Below, piece after piece: positions 1 to 12,100 of a DNA stretch of 64,000 nucleotides (position 1 is the first letter of the stretch; every line of letters begins with the position of its first letter). A program made the position numbers and the translations under genes. Source of the stretch: Podarcis raffonei (Eukaryota > Chordata > Lepidosauria > Squamata > Lacertidae); contig NC_070614.1 of assembly GCF_027172205.1 (NCBI RefSeq), positions 38,198,001 through 38,262,000 on the forward strand, written 5' to 3'. The notes below the pieces were generated by a model, which saw only the letters and a program-made list of their open reading frames with translations, had not been told where the DNA came from and did no database searches.

Positions 1-124
1 CCTAGATAGTATGTTGGCTTTTTCTATATGCATGCATTGATATCTGGTGCAGGGTGCATTGAAAATGGGCTGCTGCTTCCTGAGCCATGAATGCCTCCTG
101 TCTTATTCTGCTTCCTCTCTCCAG

Positions 125-3100
125 GGTCCAGCTGGGGTCGCCATGGCCCGCCATCTCTCTATCTCCAGCTGCCAAGCAACCAGACACTGCGTTTCCGTGG
201 CAACAAGGCAGCGGCCTGGGGAGCCGCTTGGGAGGGGGCATCCAAACCTGAGGTTGACCCTCAGGAACTTGTCCCGGAATTTGTAGGAGGGGAGGAAGAG
301 GAAGACAGCAAGCCATTGAAAGAGCTGCCCCTCTGCCTTGAGGAGAAACGGAAGCTCAGGTAGTGCCAGGACTCCTGGGTCCTTGAGAAGGGGGTGAAGA
401 TTGATACTCAAAAAATCCAAGGTGCTGCAGGCTTGGGCAACCTGTGACCCGAGGGCACATGCAACCCTCAGCTTAATTTAATGTAGATGTTGACCTTATC
501 TGCATACACACCATAACATTTAAAGCACATTCCCCTCCCCAAAGAATCATGGGAACTGTAGTCTACCCCCTCACAGAGCTACAATTCCCAGCACCCTGAA
601 TATCAAATGGGGGTGACAGAAAAAGAGGCAGAAAAAAGAGGGAGAAAAGAGGGAGAAAAAAAGGAGATGGCCCCGCCCACCTGTGGTTCTGACCAAACCC
701 TTTTTCTCTGGCCCTTCCCCACCACCTGTATACAGCCCCTGACAGGAAAAAAAGACCCCAGGTTTTCCAAACATTCTCATGGGGTAGAGAAAAGGGAAGC
801 AAGAACATCTGGGAAAGAGAATAAGTGTTTGATGAATTTCTTCTAAAAGAGAGGTGTGCCCAGTTGGGGGGGACAAGGGTTGCAAGGGGAGGGGCGTGTT
901 TTGACTGGAGGGTGCTGCACAGCAACTAACGCTTAATCTATAGGTCACAACCACATCCATTTGAAGCACACGGCTTTCTCCAAATAACTGCGAACTGCAC
1001 TTTGTTCACTGGGAAATGTTGGGAAGTGCTCTGTGGAGGAAACTACAGTTCCCAGGGTCCTTTAGGAGAAGCCATTTGCTGTGTGGATGTGGCCTCCGTG
1101 TCACGTTTGTGTGGAAAATTAATTCACATGTAGAGAAGCTGAGGGGCAGCGTTTTATAGCATTTTGAGATATGGTGCTGTATTAGTTCATGTCAACGCTC
1201 TGAGGTTCCCAATAAGCCACCTGGGCTCTTTTCCTCCTCCCTGATCCTCCACCCCTTTTCAAGAGTTCTGCAGGAGCAAGCAGCCAGCAGGCTGAGTGGT
1301 TGGGAGCTCTGGCATGTGTGGAAGCGGAGGACACTCCGGCGTGTGAGGAGCCAAGCGAGCTCAGCAGTCGCCTATGGAGAGATGTGGAGGAGCACGCTTC
1401 GCCACATTGGAGGTATGGAGAAGGGGCTCTTAAACGTTTAGGTGCGAGGGGACAGAGTAGGACATGTTTTGTGTTTCATGGGCTCCGACTTGTCATCTTC
1501 TCTCCGCACAGGCCAGTTTGGAACAGGGATCCAGTCCTACTTTAACTTTCTCCGTTTTTTGGTCTTGATGAATTTTGTTGCCTCCCTGCTGGTGGCGGGG
1601 TTTGTAATTGCTCCGAATGCGGCCTTTGAAGCCTTGTCACTCAATCGGACAAGTCACCAGAACAGCAGTTTAGGTAAGCCATTGAGTAAGGAGGGATCCT
1701 GATTAAGGTAAGGAGTTATTTAACTCTTCAGCAGGAGCTGGACTTCCAAGGTTTATTGAGGCATGACATTTCTCTTTGAACAGGACTCCTATGCCTTGGA
1801 CAGCTGTGTAGGAGAGAGAAGTTAAACAGGTGTAGCTTCTCCATCTCTGCATTTCTGTGGTGTGTGACCTGGTGTATTTCTAAGCCTGTCATGCAGGCAT
1901 TAAAAGCTTGTCAAAAAAAATAGATGACACCCCACAGGGAAGGGGAATGGAGCTAAGAGGGTTGAATCACGGACTCCAGGAACCAATTCTGTAGAAGGGA
2001 AGGAAACTGATTTCATTAGAAAAGGTGTACCACAAGCTCATATATTTTGGTCCTGGTCTTGTTATTTTCTTTTTGAGCCCCTAAGCAGGAATGTGTTATG
2101 CTGCACTCAAATAAAACAACTCACCCCTCAAACTCTGTAATAAAGAGACCTTATTTTTGCATTCAAAAATATATTATGCAAACGCTAATTATGTTTCCAT
2201 GTAGTTATCTTGTTCTCCATTATTTCTTGAGTTTTTCTGATTTAGATCTGAAATAATGGAAGCAGACATCTGTTGTGTGTGCATGTGTTAAGGTAATGAC
2301 ATAGAGGAAAAGGAGTAGGAGGAAAGTATGGAAACATCTCTGTGACACTAAGGGCTAGCCACTTATTTCTAAAAGTTTGAAGCTGAGCTTCTCCAGATCC
2401 TCCGCCCCCAGGAATATATGCAAGATATTGCACTTATCTACCAAATCCACAGAATGTACAGCCCTATTCTTAAAGCAGATCAAAGCATCTCCCTTTCTAC
2501 CCTATCGGATCCCAGGACTCTTGGGTTCACCAAGAGATTAACAGGGTCTAACAGGCTAGAGAGCAATAGGCTTCAGGACTCCTTGATTCTGTGGGAATGG
2601 GAATGGAACAGGGACAGTGATCTCTTCTTTCTTCCCTTTCAGTGAATGAAGCTTGTCTGGCTTACAACCCCACACCCAGAGGCTTGGTCAGCTTTTTTTC
2701 CTACGTAATGGACCTTCTGTCAGGCAAGGTGAGAGGCGGTATCCCCAAGAAGAAACTGTGGAAGGCTGCAGCAGTGACCCATTTTCAGACTTGGTGTTCA
2801 TTTCTCTCCCTGACAGAGTTTCATGGAGCTCACGTACCTCTTCTATGGCTACTACCAAAATTCAGCCGTCGATTTTGTCGGCTTCTCGTACAACTGCCCC
2901 CTGGCGTATGTACTGACAGCACTCTTCTACCTCCACTTCTCCCTGATGTGGATTGTACGGAGGTGAGGGCAACTTCAAGTCATCTTCCACACACCCCAGA
3001 CAGAACTACAGCTCCAGGAATCACCTTTTTCTTTCTCTCCTATCCACCTTCCATAGATCAGTCTATTGCCTCAAACGTAGCCTGGTTAGTGAAGATGCTT

Positions 3101-6100
3101 CCCTCGGATCCTACAGCAACAAAGTCTTTGCTGGCTGGGATTTTGGCCTGGTGGAGCACAAGGCAGCACAATTAAAGCACAACAGTATTCGCTACGAACT
3201 GCGGGTAAGACAAAGCAGGCAAGCCAGAAAAAGAGCTTGATGTGTGCTAGCTGGCACTTAGGATTTGATTTCAGGGGTCTAGTACAAGGTCTGCTCATGG
3301 CCTCAGGCAAAGATGTAGACATGGATGGGGAACTGGATCTGGCCGTCAGGATAGATCAGGCATAGGCAAACTCAGCCCTCCAGATGTTTGGGGACTACAA
3401 CTCCCATCATCCCTAGCTAACAGGACCAGTGGTCAGGAAAGATGGGAGTTGGAGTCCCAAAACATCTGGAGGGCCAAGTTTGCCTATGCCTGGGATAGAT
3501 CATTATCTCCTCCACCCACTGTGGATCAACTTTGACAGGTGAGCAGCACCACCCATCTGTCAGTCACCTGACATCACAGTGATGTCACACATGATGTCAG
3601 ACACAGGGCAAGTAGGCGTGGCTTGGCTGAAACGACCTGGTGGGCCAAATGGGGAACCTGGTGGGCTTAATTAGGTTTTCTCCTCCTTTGGCTTAGATCC
3701 TCCCTCACCTGCCTCCTCAGACAACTGGAGAGAGATTCCTGCCAGAGTCATTTGAGCTGATGAAACATCAATTGTTCCTTCTGGGGTTATTTGCCTAACA
3801 AAGCTGGTAAGTAGCCACCAACTTTGTTAGGCAAAATAACTCCAGTACTACAGTAATTTGGTCACTAAAAATGGCAGCTAGGGTTGCCATCTCCCACCCC
3901 ACATCCCCTCAAGCTCCAGTGCTTTTCAACAGCTCTGTCAAGAGGGTGAAATTCAACAGGTGTAGTTTTCTACCCAGTTCCACTTTGCATGCTGCACACT
4001 ATGCTTGTTGAAATTTCTGCCTAGTTTGCTGTTGGTTAAAAGCTACCAGAGCTTCACCAAAAAGGTGGCAATGTTAAGTACATTTGCCTTCTTAACTCCC
4101 CATCGAAGCAGTTGAATGGCAGGCAGAAATTCAACAGAGGCATCTTCTTCATCTGCATCTGGCTTTATTGGATTTCAGCCTGCTTTCCCCCCCGCCCTGT
4201 GCTGCGGGGTGGGACAGCTGAAAGCTGTTAATTGCATTTCAGCTTTTGACAAGACTTGCTAGCAACACATAGAACAAGCACTTTGATGCCTTTTTTTTTT
4301 TTTTTGTCCCTGGAGTTAACTAATATCCAGAACAAATGAAGATTTGGATAGGAACAATCTCACAGGAGATGCACACTGCTTAACCCTGCCCCACCCAACA
4401 CCCTAGGGTGCTCAAGGGTCTCTTTCTCACCTCTTCCTCCCCATTTCCAGATGGATCTAGAAGAGGAGGCAGTTCGCAGGCGCCAGGCAGAGATGACCAC
4501 GGCACAGCGCTCCAGGCTCTATGTCCTCCGTGGGGTGCTCAATATTCTGGTTGTGGGTCTGCTAGGAGGATCTTTCTACTGCATCTACCTGGCAGCGACA
4601 TATTCCCAGTCACTTCTGGGAGGGGTAAGGAAACGGCTCTCACTTCACACGCAGGAGGCAGTGACGGTCACTAACTTGGATGCCTCTAAAAGATGATTAA
4701 CAAAATTAATGGAGGAGAGGCTATTGATGGCTATTAGCCATTATGGCCATGCTTTGTCGCCATGTCAGAAGCATAAATGCTTCTGGATACTCGTTGCTTT
4801 AAACCATAGGCAGGAAGACACTCTTGTGCTCAAATCCTGCTTGCTACTTTCCCATGGGCTACTGTGAGAACAAGATGCTGGACTAGGTGGGCCATTGAAC
4901 TGGTCCAGCAGGCTCTTCTTAAGTTCTTAAGCTGAGGCATGTGGGTGATATTCCTGGGTTGACTCAACACCATAGCTGTCAACTTACAGATTTGAAAATA
5001 AGGGACCAGCAGCCTCAAAAATAAGGGATCAGCAGCCAAAATAAGGGATTTTCCAGGCACAGATATGTTCAATTTCTGAGCCCCTCTGAGCCAAAGGCAG
5101 AAAGCCTAGCCAGCAGCCAAACGAAGCCTCAAGTGGTGGTTCCCTCAGCGCAGCAACCCGGCAAAGGGGATGCAGCAAAGAAAACCACCGTCCCCTCTTT
5201 GCTGGGAAGCGCTGAGCAAAGGCAAGTCCCCAGGCAACGTGGCCGGGCACAAGTCATGCAAGCTCCACCCCCCAGTCATTCTTAGACTCCTTATTGGGTG
5301 AGCAACGCAGCCAAGCAACACAGTTGGAGCCTCCCTTCTCCCTGGCCGGCAGGGAGGGAGGGAGAGGAGCTGCTTCCTTTGAAACCCGGGAAATTTAAGG
5401 GACATCATCAATAAGGACAGCAGCGGGACATGGCGCTGGGATAAGGGAGTTTCCCGCCAAATAAGGGACGGTTCACAGCTATTCTCAACACTAGCCTTCC
5501 CATTGTCTAGATGAACAGTCCAAGTACTGGGGGGGGGGGATGGACTGAGATTCTGCTTGCAATGGCTCTGTGTCTTTAACAGCTGCACAGCAGGCAGAAA
5601 TTCAGCCAGCATAGCTTTGCCCATCGGTGCCTCACCACCTGCCTGCTGAAATTCTGCATGTATGAAGCCCGGTTTCTCACTCTCGGAGAAGGCAGATACA
5701 AACCTTGCTCCATTTCTCACTGCAGCCTTCTTGCCCCCAGATTAACCTCTCTCTTTCTCTCTCATTCTGCAGACAGACTCCCAAGTCAAAGGCCAATTTG
5801 CCCTGGAGCTTCTGGTGGCTTATCTCCCGTCGGTTGTCATCACAGCTGCCAACCTCATTGTCCCAATGATCTTTGAGATCATTGTTCAGCTAGAGAAATA
5901 CCCGCTCAGCTTCCAAATCAAAATCACGCTTCTCAGGTACAGGAAGTGCTGAGTCCTTGGGAGTGCCTGGGACACACCAGCCTCCTCTTGCAGAGGCACC
6001 TGTAGCTTCCACCTCTGAGTGACGGACAGGACTGAATTGAGCATCATGCTACGCAGGCTATAGGGTGGGAGCCAAGGCCATCAGTTCCTCTTAGTGAACA

Positions 6101-9100
6101 GTAGGGAGCCTGTCTGGATCACAGTAGCCCCTGAATTATTTTCAGCTCTGTTCTGAATCATAGCCAGGGCCAGATTAACAATCATGCTAAGTAAGTCGCA
6201 GAATGGGTGCCATTTACAATGTTTCTGTGAGATCTCCATTGTCAGCCATTGCTTCCTGCAGTTCCTGATTTCTCTTTGCAGGAACTGTACCATCATAGCC
6301 CAGGGATCATGCCTGGCTAGTGAAGTCAGGCACTAGTTGAGGGCTGGGTTGGCTTCAGGGGCCTGAGACTAGGCCCTGAGTGGGGCAGACGGTCAGTTCA
6401 TGCTCTCATTTTGTATCAGGCTCATTCAGGCTGCAGGCAGCAAGGGCCAACAGAGCTGGAACATAACAAAATTGCATCATACTGTGAGTCTGACCATGGG
6501 TCCATCTAGCTCAGTGCTGTCTACACAGACTGGCAGCAGCTCTCCAGGGTTTCTGATGGAACTCTTGTAGCTTTACCTAGATTTGCCAGGGACTTGAACT
6601 TTAGAAGACCAGGAACAGGCCATCTCTCCCCCACCCACCCACCATTTTCCATGGTCAGTTGGCAAACCTACATATCAATCTTTCTGTCTGATAGGAGCGT
6701 CTTCCTCCGTCTTGCAAGCCTGGTGGTTCTTCTCATCTCTCTCTGGAGCCAGATCACCTGTGGTGGAGATAAACAGAACCCTGAGTGTCAGAAATGTGGC
6801 TATAACAATCATCTCCATCCGGTGAGGTTAGAGGGAGACAAGAGGTTTGGAGCCAAGACTCCTGGGTTCTCTGGGTGGAGGATGAGTGGGCTAGAAATCG
6901 TGATGCCTTAGTTCCCTAAGAGGAGCTAGAATTCAGCTGGCAACTGCAAGAGGTGGTCCTTCCCTTGCGGGGGCAGAATTTTGTCCAGCGGGGTAGGGAT
7001 AAGGAACCATGACATGAAAGTTTAGGTGGCTTAAAGAAAGGGCTGTTCTCAACTATGATTCCTCAATTATATGGGAGAGAAATTGTGGGGCAGAGGGGAA
7101 ATGGATAGTTATAAAATAAAATAAAAATATTGAAGTGTTTTTCCCCTGTCCTTCCAGTGCTGGGAGACCTCTGTGGGGCAGGAAATGTACCGGCTGATGA
7201 TCTTTGACTTGCTTGTCATGCTGCTTGTCATGCTGTTTGTGGAGTTTCCAAGAAAGTAAGTGTTTGATACCCCCCATGTTAGGTTTACTTGCTTTCTTAT
7301 ATCCCACCCTTTGACTAGAGTCCTCAAAACGACTCCCAATGTTTATAAAATACAATTGACACACCATGGACCATATGCTAAAAACCCCCCACTACAACCA
7401 GCCCCAATGGAACAAGTGCCTCCCCATCTGATGTGCTTTCCCACACAGCATTGGTATAATAACATGGCCAGCATTAAATCACTTGGTTTGGAGATTTGTT
7501 TAATTTGGTGGTGGGGCTTATAGTGGGGGACAGCTTTTGTGTGTGTCCTTCCTTCCTTCCTTCCTTCCTTCCTTCCTTCCTTCCTTCCTTCCTTCCTATG
7601 TATGTGTTTAGTTTGGCCTGCCAGCTGAGAACAGATTGTTTCCACACCAAGAATTCCCATACTGTCTGTTATTTCCTCACTTGAATCCAGTGGATTCACT
7701 CTGTGGAATCAAGTCAACATTGTTGCCCTCTGACTGTATTCCATTGCTTTTGTGTTGTTCTCCTATCTTTCTTCAAACCTGCTTTCTCTGCCTTTCTTTC
7801 ATTTAAAATGCAGTTACAGCACCAACCTGTTCTATGTTCTAACAAAATGCTATTGAGGCTCTTAAGGGTTACTGTGGCTTTAAGGAGCAACTTCCTCCTT
7901 GCCCCCCCTTTCCTATTCAGCATGGTAATAACATTGCCCGATGACAGCTTTTTAATTGCTTCCTAATTATAAGGGGAGAAGTGGGGGAGCTTCCATTACT
8001 GATTTCCCCTCATTATTATTTTCTTTTCATGTTTAAATTATGAGATAGAGCTCTGTTGAAATAAAACTAGCAATAATAAAGTCTGCTACGTCCCAAGACG
8101 GGAGTCAGAATGCACCATCAGACTTGATGTCATCCCTGTGTTTGTGTCATGTAATAAATTACTTTGGCTGCAGTCCTATACCCTTACTGGGAGTAAGCCC
8201 TGCAGAACCCAGAGGGACTTGCCTTTTGAACACATGCGTTTAGGATGGCGTGATTTTCCACACAGAGTAATTAAAATACAAACAATAGTGTTGGTTTGTT
8301 TTTGTTTCTTCTTCCCACTCCCCACATCTGTTATGCTGATGTTTAGGCCCTTCTATCCCACACTAACCTCATTCACTCAGGCTCTGAAAATCTGAAGCAA
8401 GAAAGGCTCAAAAGCAATTTTAGTATTTTGTATGAAAAAGGTGTTTTCCTAGCATGCATCCTTGCCTCAGTTCCTGTTTAAAACTTGTCTACATTTCAGA
8501 ATAATTAGCATACTATATAATAAAACCATTCCCCACCACCACCCTTGGGAAGATGCAAGCCTAGCTGAGTGTATAGCAACCAAGGGCGCCAACTTGAATA
8601 AAATATTTGGGAGGCTCATCTCGCGATCACAATACTCTGTGTGCATACATCATTTGAATGGCAGTGCCCATTAACTTTGCGGGAGCTCTGCCCCCTCAAA
8701 TGTTTTTTTTTTAGGGTGCTCAGAGGGAACTTGGCCCCTAGGAGTTGGCTCCTATGATAGCAACAGAGTCCTGGGCACCAGTGGTGTAGCAGGTAGGATG
8801 TTCTACCTGCTAGGTAGACCTAGGAAGCCCTAGATTCCTATCCTACCATGACCATGAATCTCAGTGGCCTTGGGCCAATCACACAGGTTGTTATCTTCAA
8901 CTTAAGTTCTACTCAAGAGTAGGCCCACTGAAATGAATTAAGTTATTCATGCTCATTAGTTTCAATGGGTCTCCTCTGAGTAGGACTAACACTGGATACA
9001 GCCCTTTCCCAGTTTTCTTCAACCTTAGGTTCCCAAATATTGCTAGACTTCAACTGCTGTCATCTCTGACCATGGGCTATACTTACTGTGGATGATGGGT

Positions 9101-12100
9101 GTTGTTGTCCAACAACATCTGAGAGACCCAAGGTTGAAGAACACTTGGACTTAGCCAGACCTACTTCACAGGGTTGCAGCAAGAATAAAAGGAGGTGTGG
9201 GGTGGACCATTATTTGCCACTCTGAGCTTCCCGGAAGAAATTTGTAGTATAAATGGAATGAATGACTGGAGGAACAGAAGAGTACGTATTTGTGGCTGGG
9301 CTGCAGGTGTCAGATGCCAACTGTGGGATCCATGCCTGCCTTCAGCTTCTTTTCTTTGCCTTCTAGGTTGCTGGTGACTGCCTTCCCTACCTGCCGCTTG
9401 CTGAAATTCTGGGGGCAGCAGGAGTTTGTGGTGCCTGGCAATGTCCTGGACCTGGTGTACGGGCAGACCCTGTGCTGGACGGGGGTTCTTTTCTGCCCGC
9501 TGCTGCCTGTACTCAATACCATCAAGTATATTGTAGTCTTCTACTTGAAAAAGGTGACTCTGGGGATGGGGAGTGTTTAATCTGCTTAACATTTCTCCAA
9601 CTGAGTTGCAACCCTCATTTCAAAGTTATGAATGTTCTCTGGCTATGAACTGGGCAACCTTAGTTGCAAAGGATTCTGGGACATGTTCAAAGTGGCATGC
9701 TTAGTTCAGTGCGCCATCTGCCCAGGCCTTCCGGGATTACAGCGGGAGGGTCCCCCGAGCTCTTTTACATTTTCTTTCCCTCTTCCTTCCAGCTAACCCT
9801 CTATGCCAATTGTCGTCCGGCCGAACGGACGTTTCGTGCCTCCAGCTCCAACTTCTTCTTCCTGTTGGTTTTGCTTTTGGGTCTGGCTATTTCCTGTGTC
9901 CCTGCCCTCTACAGCATGTTTGTGTAAGTATAAATGCACCCCCTCTGAACCCAACCGCCTCCCAATAGCTGTAACAGAGCCATTTGCAGCCACAATTGTT
10001 GTTCGCTGCTGGCACATCTTGTGTCTTAAATCTGACTGTGGGGACTTAATGTGCTCCTTTGTGCAAAATTGCTTGCCCCCGCCTCTAAAAAGGGAAACCC
10101 AAAAGGGCTGGCTAAAGTATAGTGAAAAACCAACACTAAGGTATACACATGGGCAGTTAATGACCAAGGTCCTTGCAATGAAGGACATGATGACAGAATT
10201 AGAGAATTAAGAGCCTAAATGGCTGGCTGCTCTATAAAGAATGGAGGGCTAAGTAGAGAATTTGGAAACCATTAACGCTGTAGGTTTGGAAGGGTCTGCA
10301 GCTCAGTGGTGGAGAATGTGCTCATCATGCAGAAGGTCTGAGGTCCAATCCCTGGAATCACCAATTTAAAAATTATTTTGCGATGGGAAGAACTCTGTTC
10401 ATCTAAAGCAGGGGTGAAGAACCTGTTGCCCTCCAGATGCTCCAGAACTACAACTCCCAGCATCCCCAGCAAAGTTAGCCAAAGGCCAGCAATGATGGGA
10501 CTGTTGTCCTGCACTATCTGGAGGGCCAAATGTTCTCCACACCTGATCTTGAACAGCTTGGTGTCAGTCTGAGTAGGCAATTCTGAGCTAGAAGGACAAT
10601 TGGCCCAGCTCTGTAAAAGGCAATTTCATACTGCTCCCTCATCTGAGTGAGAGAAGTAACTGAGCAAGGATCCCTTTGCTGTTAGATCTGTGGTTTCCCA
10701 TTCCTGCCCCCCAAGATCTTGTTATGGGTTTGGAGGGTCAGTATGGATGATACCCATGGGGTCCTTTCAAATCTCATGTCTGTGGTCTTAGAATCTATGA
10801 GAGAGAACCTGCTGAATCAGATTAGTCTCTTTGTTAAAGTAAAGGCCTTGGTTGGACGGTTAAGTAGTGCAATTTGCATAGGATAATAGAATCATAGAGT
10901 TGAAAGGGACCCTGGGGGTCATCTAGTCCAACCCCTGCAATGCAGGAATCTCAATTTGATCATACATGACAGATGGCCATCCAACCTACCCAAAGAGGAG
11001 ACAAATGGGTGAGCCTTTTCCAACCTCACCTTGCTGGAGGTCATCATTATCCTTGTAGTTGTTTCAACAGACAACTGGCCCTGCAGAAGCTGGGAATATT
11101 TTCATGGTAACTTTTGATGCTTTTCATGTGTGTAACCTTGAAGTTGCCCTTCACACCTGCCACTGCCAATTCTTCTGCTTTATCCCTGCTCTCTCTCTCT
11201 CCTCCAGTTTGCCTCCTTCGAAGGCCTGTGGTCCATTCCGGGGGGAGCCCACTATGTGGAACACTGTCAGCAGTGCTATCTCTGAGTTACCCCGCACTGC
11301 CCGGGACTTCTTTGGATATGTGGGCTCCATAGCATTTGCTGTGCCCTTGTTCCTGCTATTGAGGTGAGAAGGAGCTGGGTATCGGAATGTGATGCTAGTG
11401 TGGTAAGGTTCAGGTATGGATTTGAGGAGTAAAAGAGAGAGGTCTTCTGAGTCCAGAGTCCGTCTTGTGGAATGGAAAACACTGATTTATTTAAATTCTT
11501 TTTACCCCATTGTTAAGGTGCAAAAGACACTCAGCATGGCAGTTTACAATGATCACCAGTAAGATGGCCCCTCTCCTCAGGTTTACAGTCTAAAGAGCAC
11601 AGCACAAAAGGAAATAAAATTGGGAGGGAGGAGGAAAAAAACCAAACACAGGTGCTAGTTTTAAGTTACAAAGTTCTTTGGGGTTCTTTTGCTGTGTGAG
11701 GAAGCAAGCTCTCTATGGTTGATCCTTCTCTGGTTGATCCCCTCCTTGCTATTCTTCTTTTTGGGATATGGAGGGAGCAGCCTCACAGCGCAATGGTCCC
11801 CTGATGGCAGAGACCATTGTGTGCTGTCTTTCACCTGTATAGTCTCAGGGGAACTGCAATGCCATTGCCACCTGTCTCCTCTCATCTGTCTTTTTTCTTT
11901 TTAAACCTTCCTAGCATCCTCATGTTCTTCCTCAAGGCACTGGCTGACTCCTACAGCTCTGTGGTCAAAGGCCTTAAATGGCAGCTCCGTTTGGTAAGTG
12001 GTTCCTAACAGGTTGGGATAGCCAGTGTGATGCCTTTCAGGTGGTTTGGACTGCAACTCCCACCTTCCCCATCCAGCATGGTCAATGGTGAGGGATGATG

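Noticed and set aside
1-124. Search for the TMC4 first exon inside the window
   Set aside because: This stretch is the 3' end of an intron leading to the acceptor at 123-124; no start codon with TMC4-like sequence is present.
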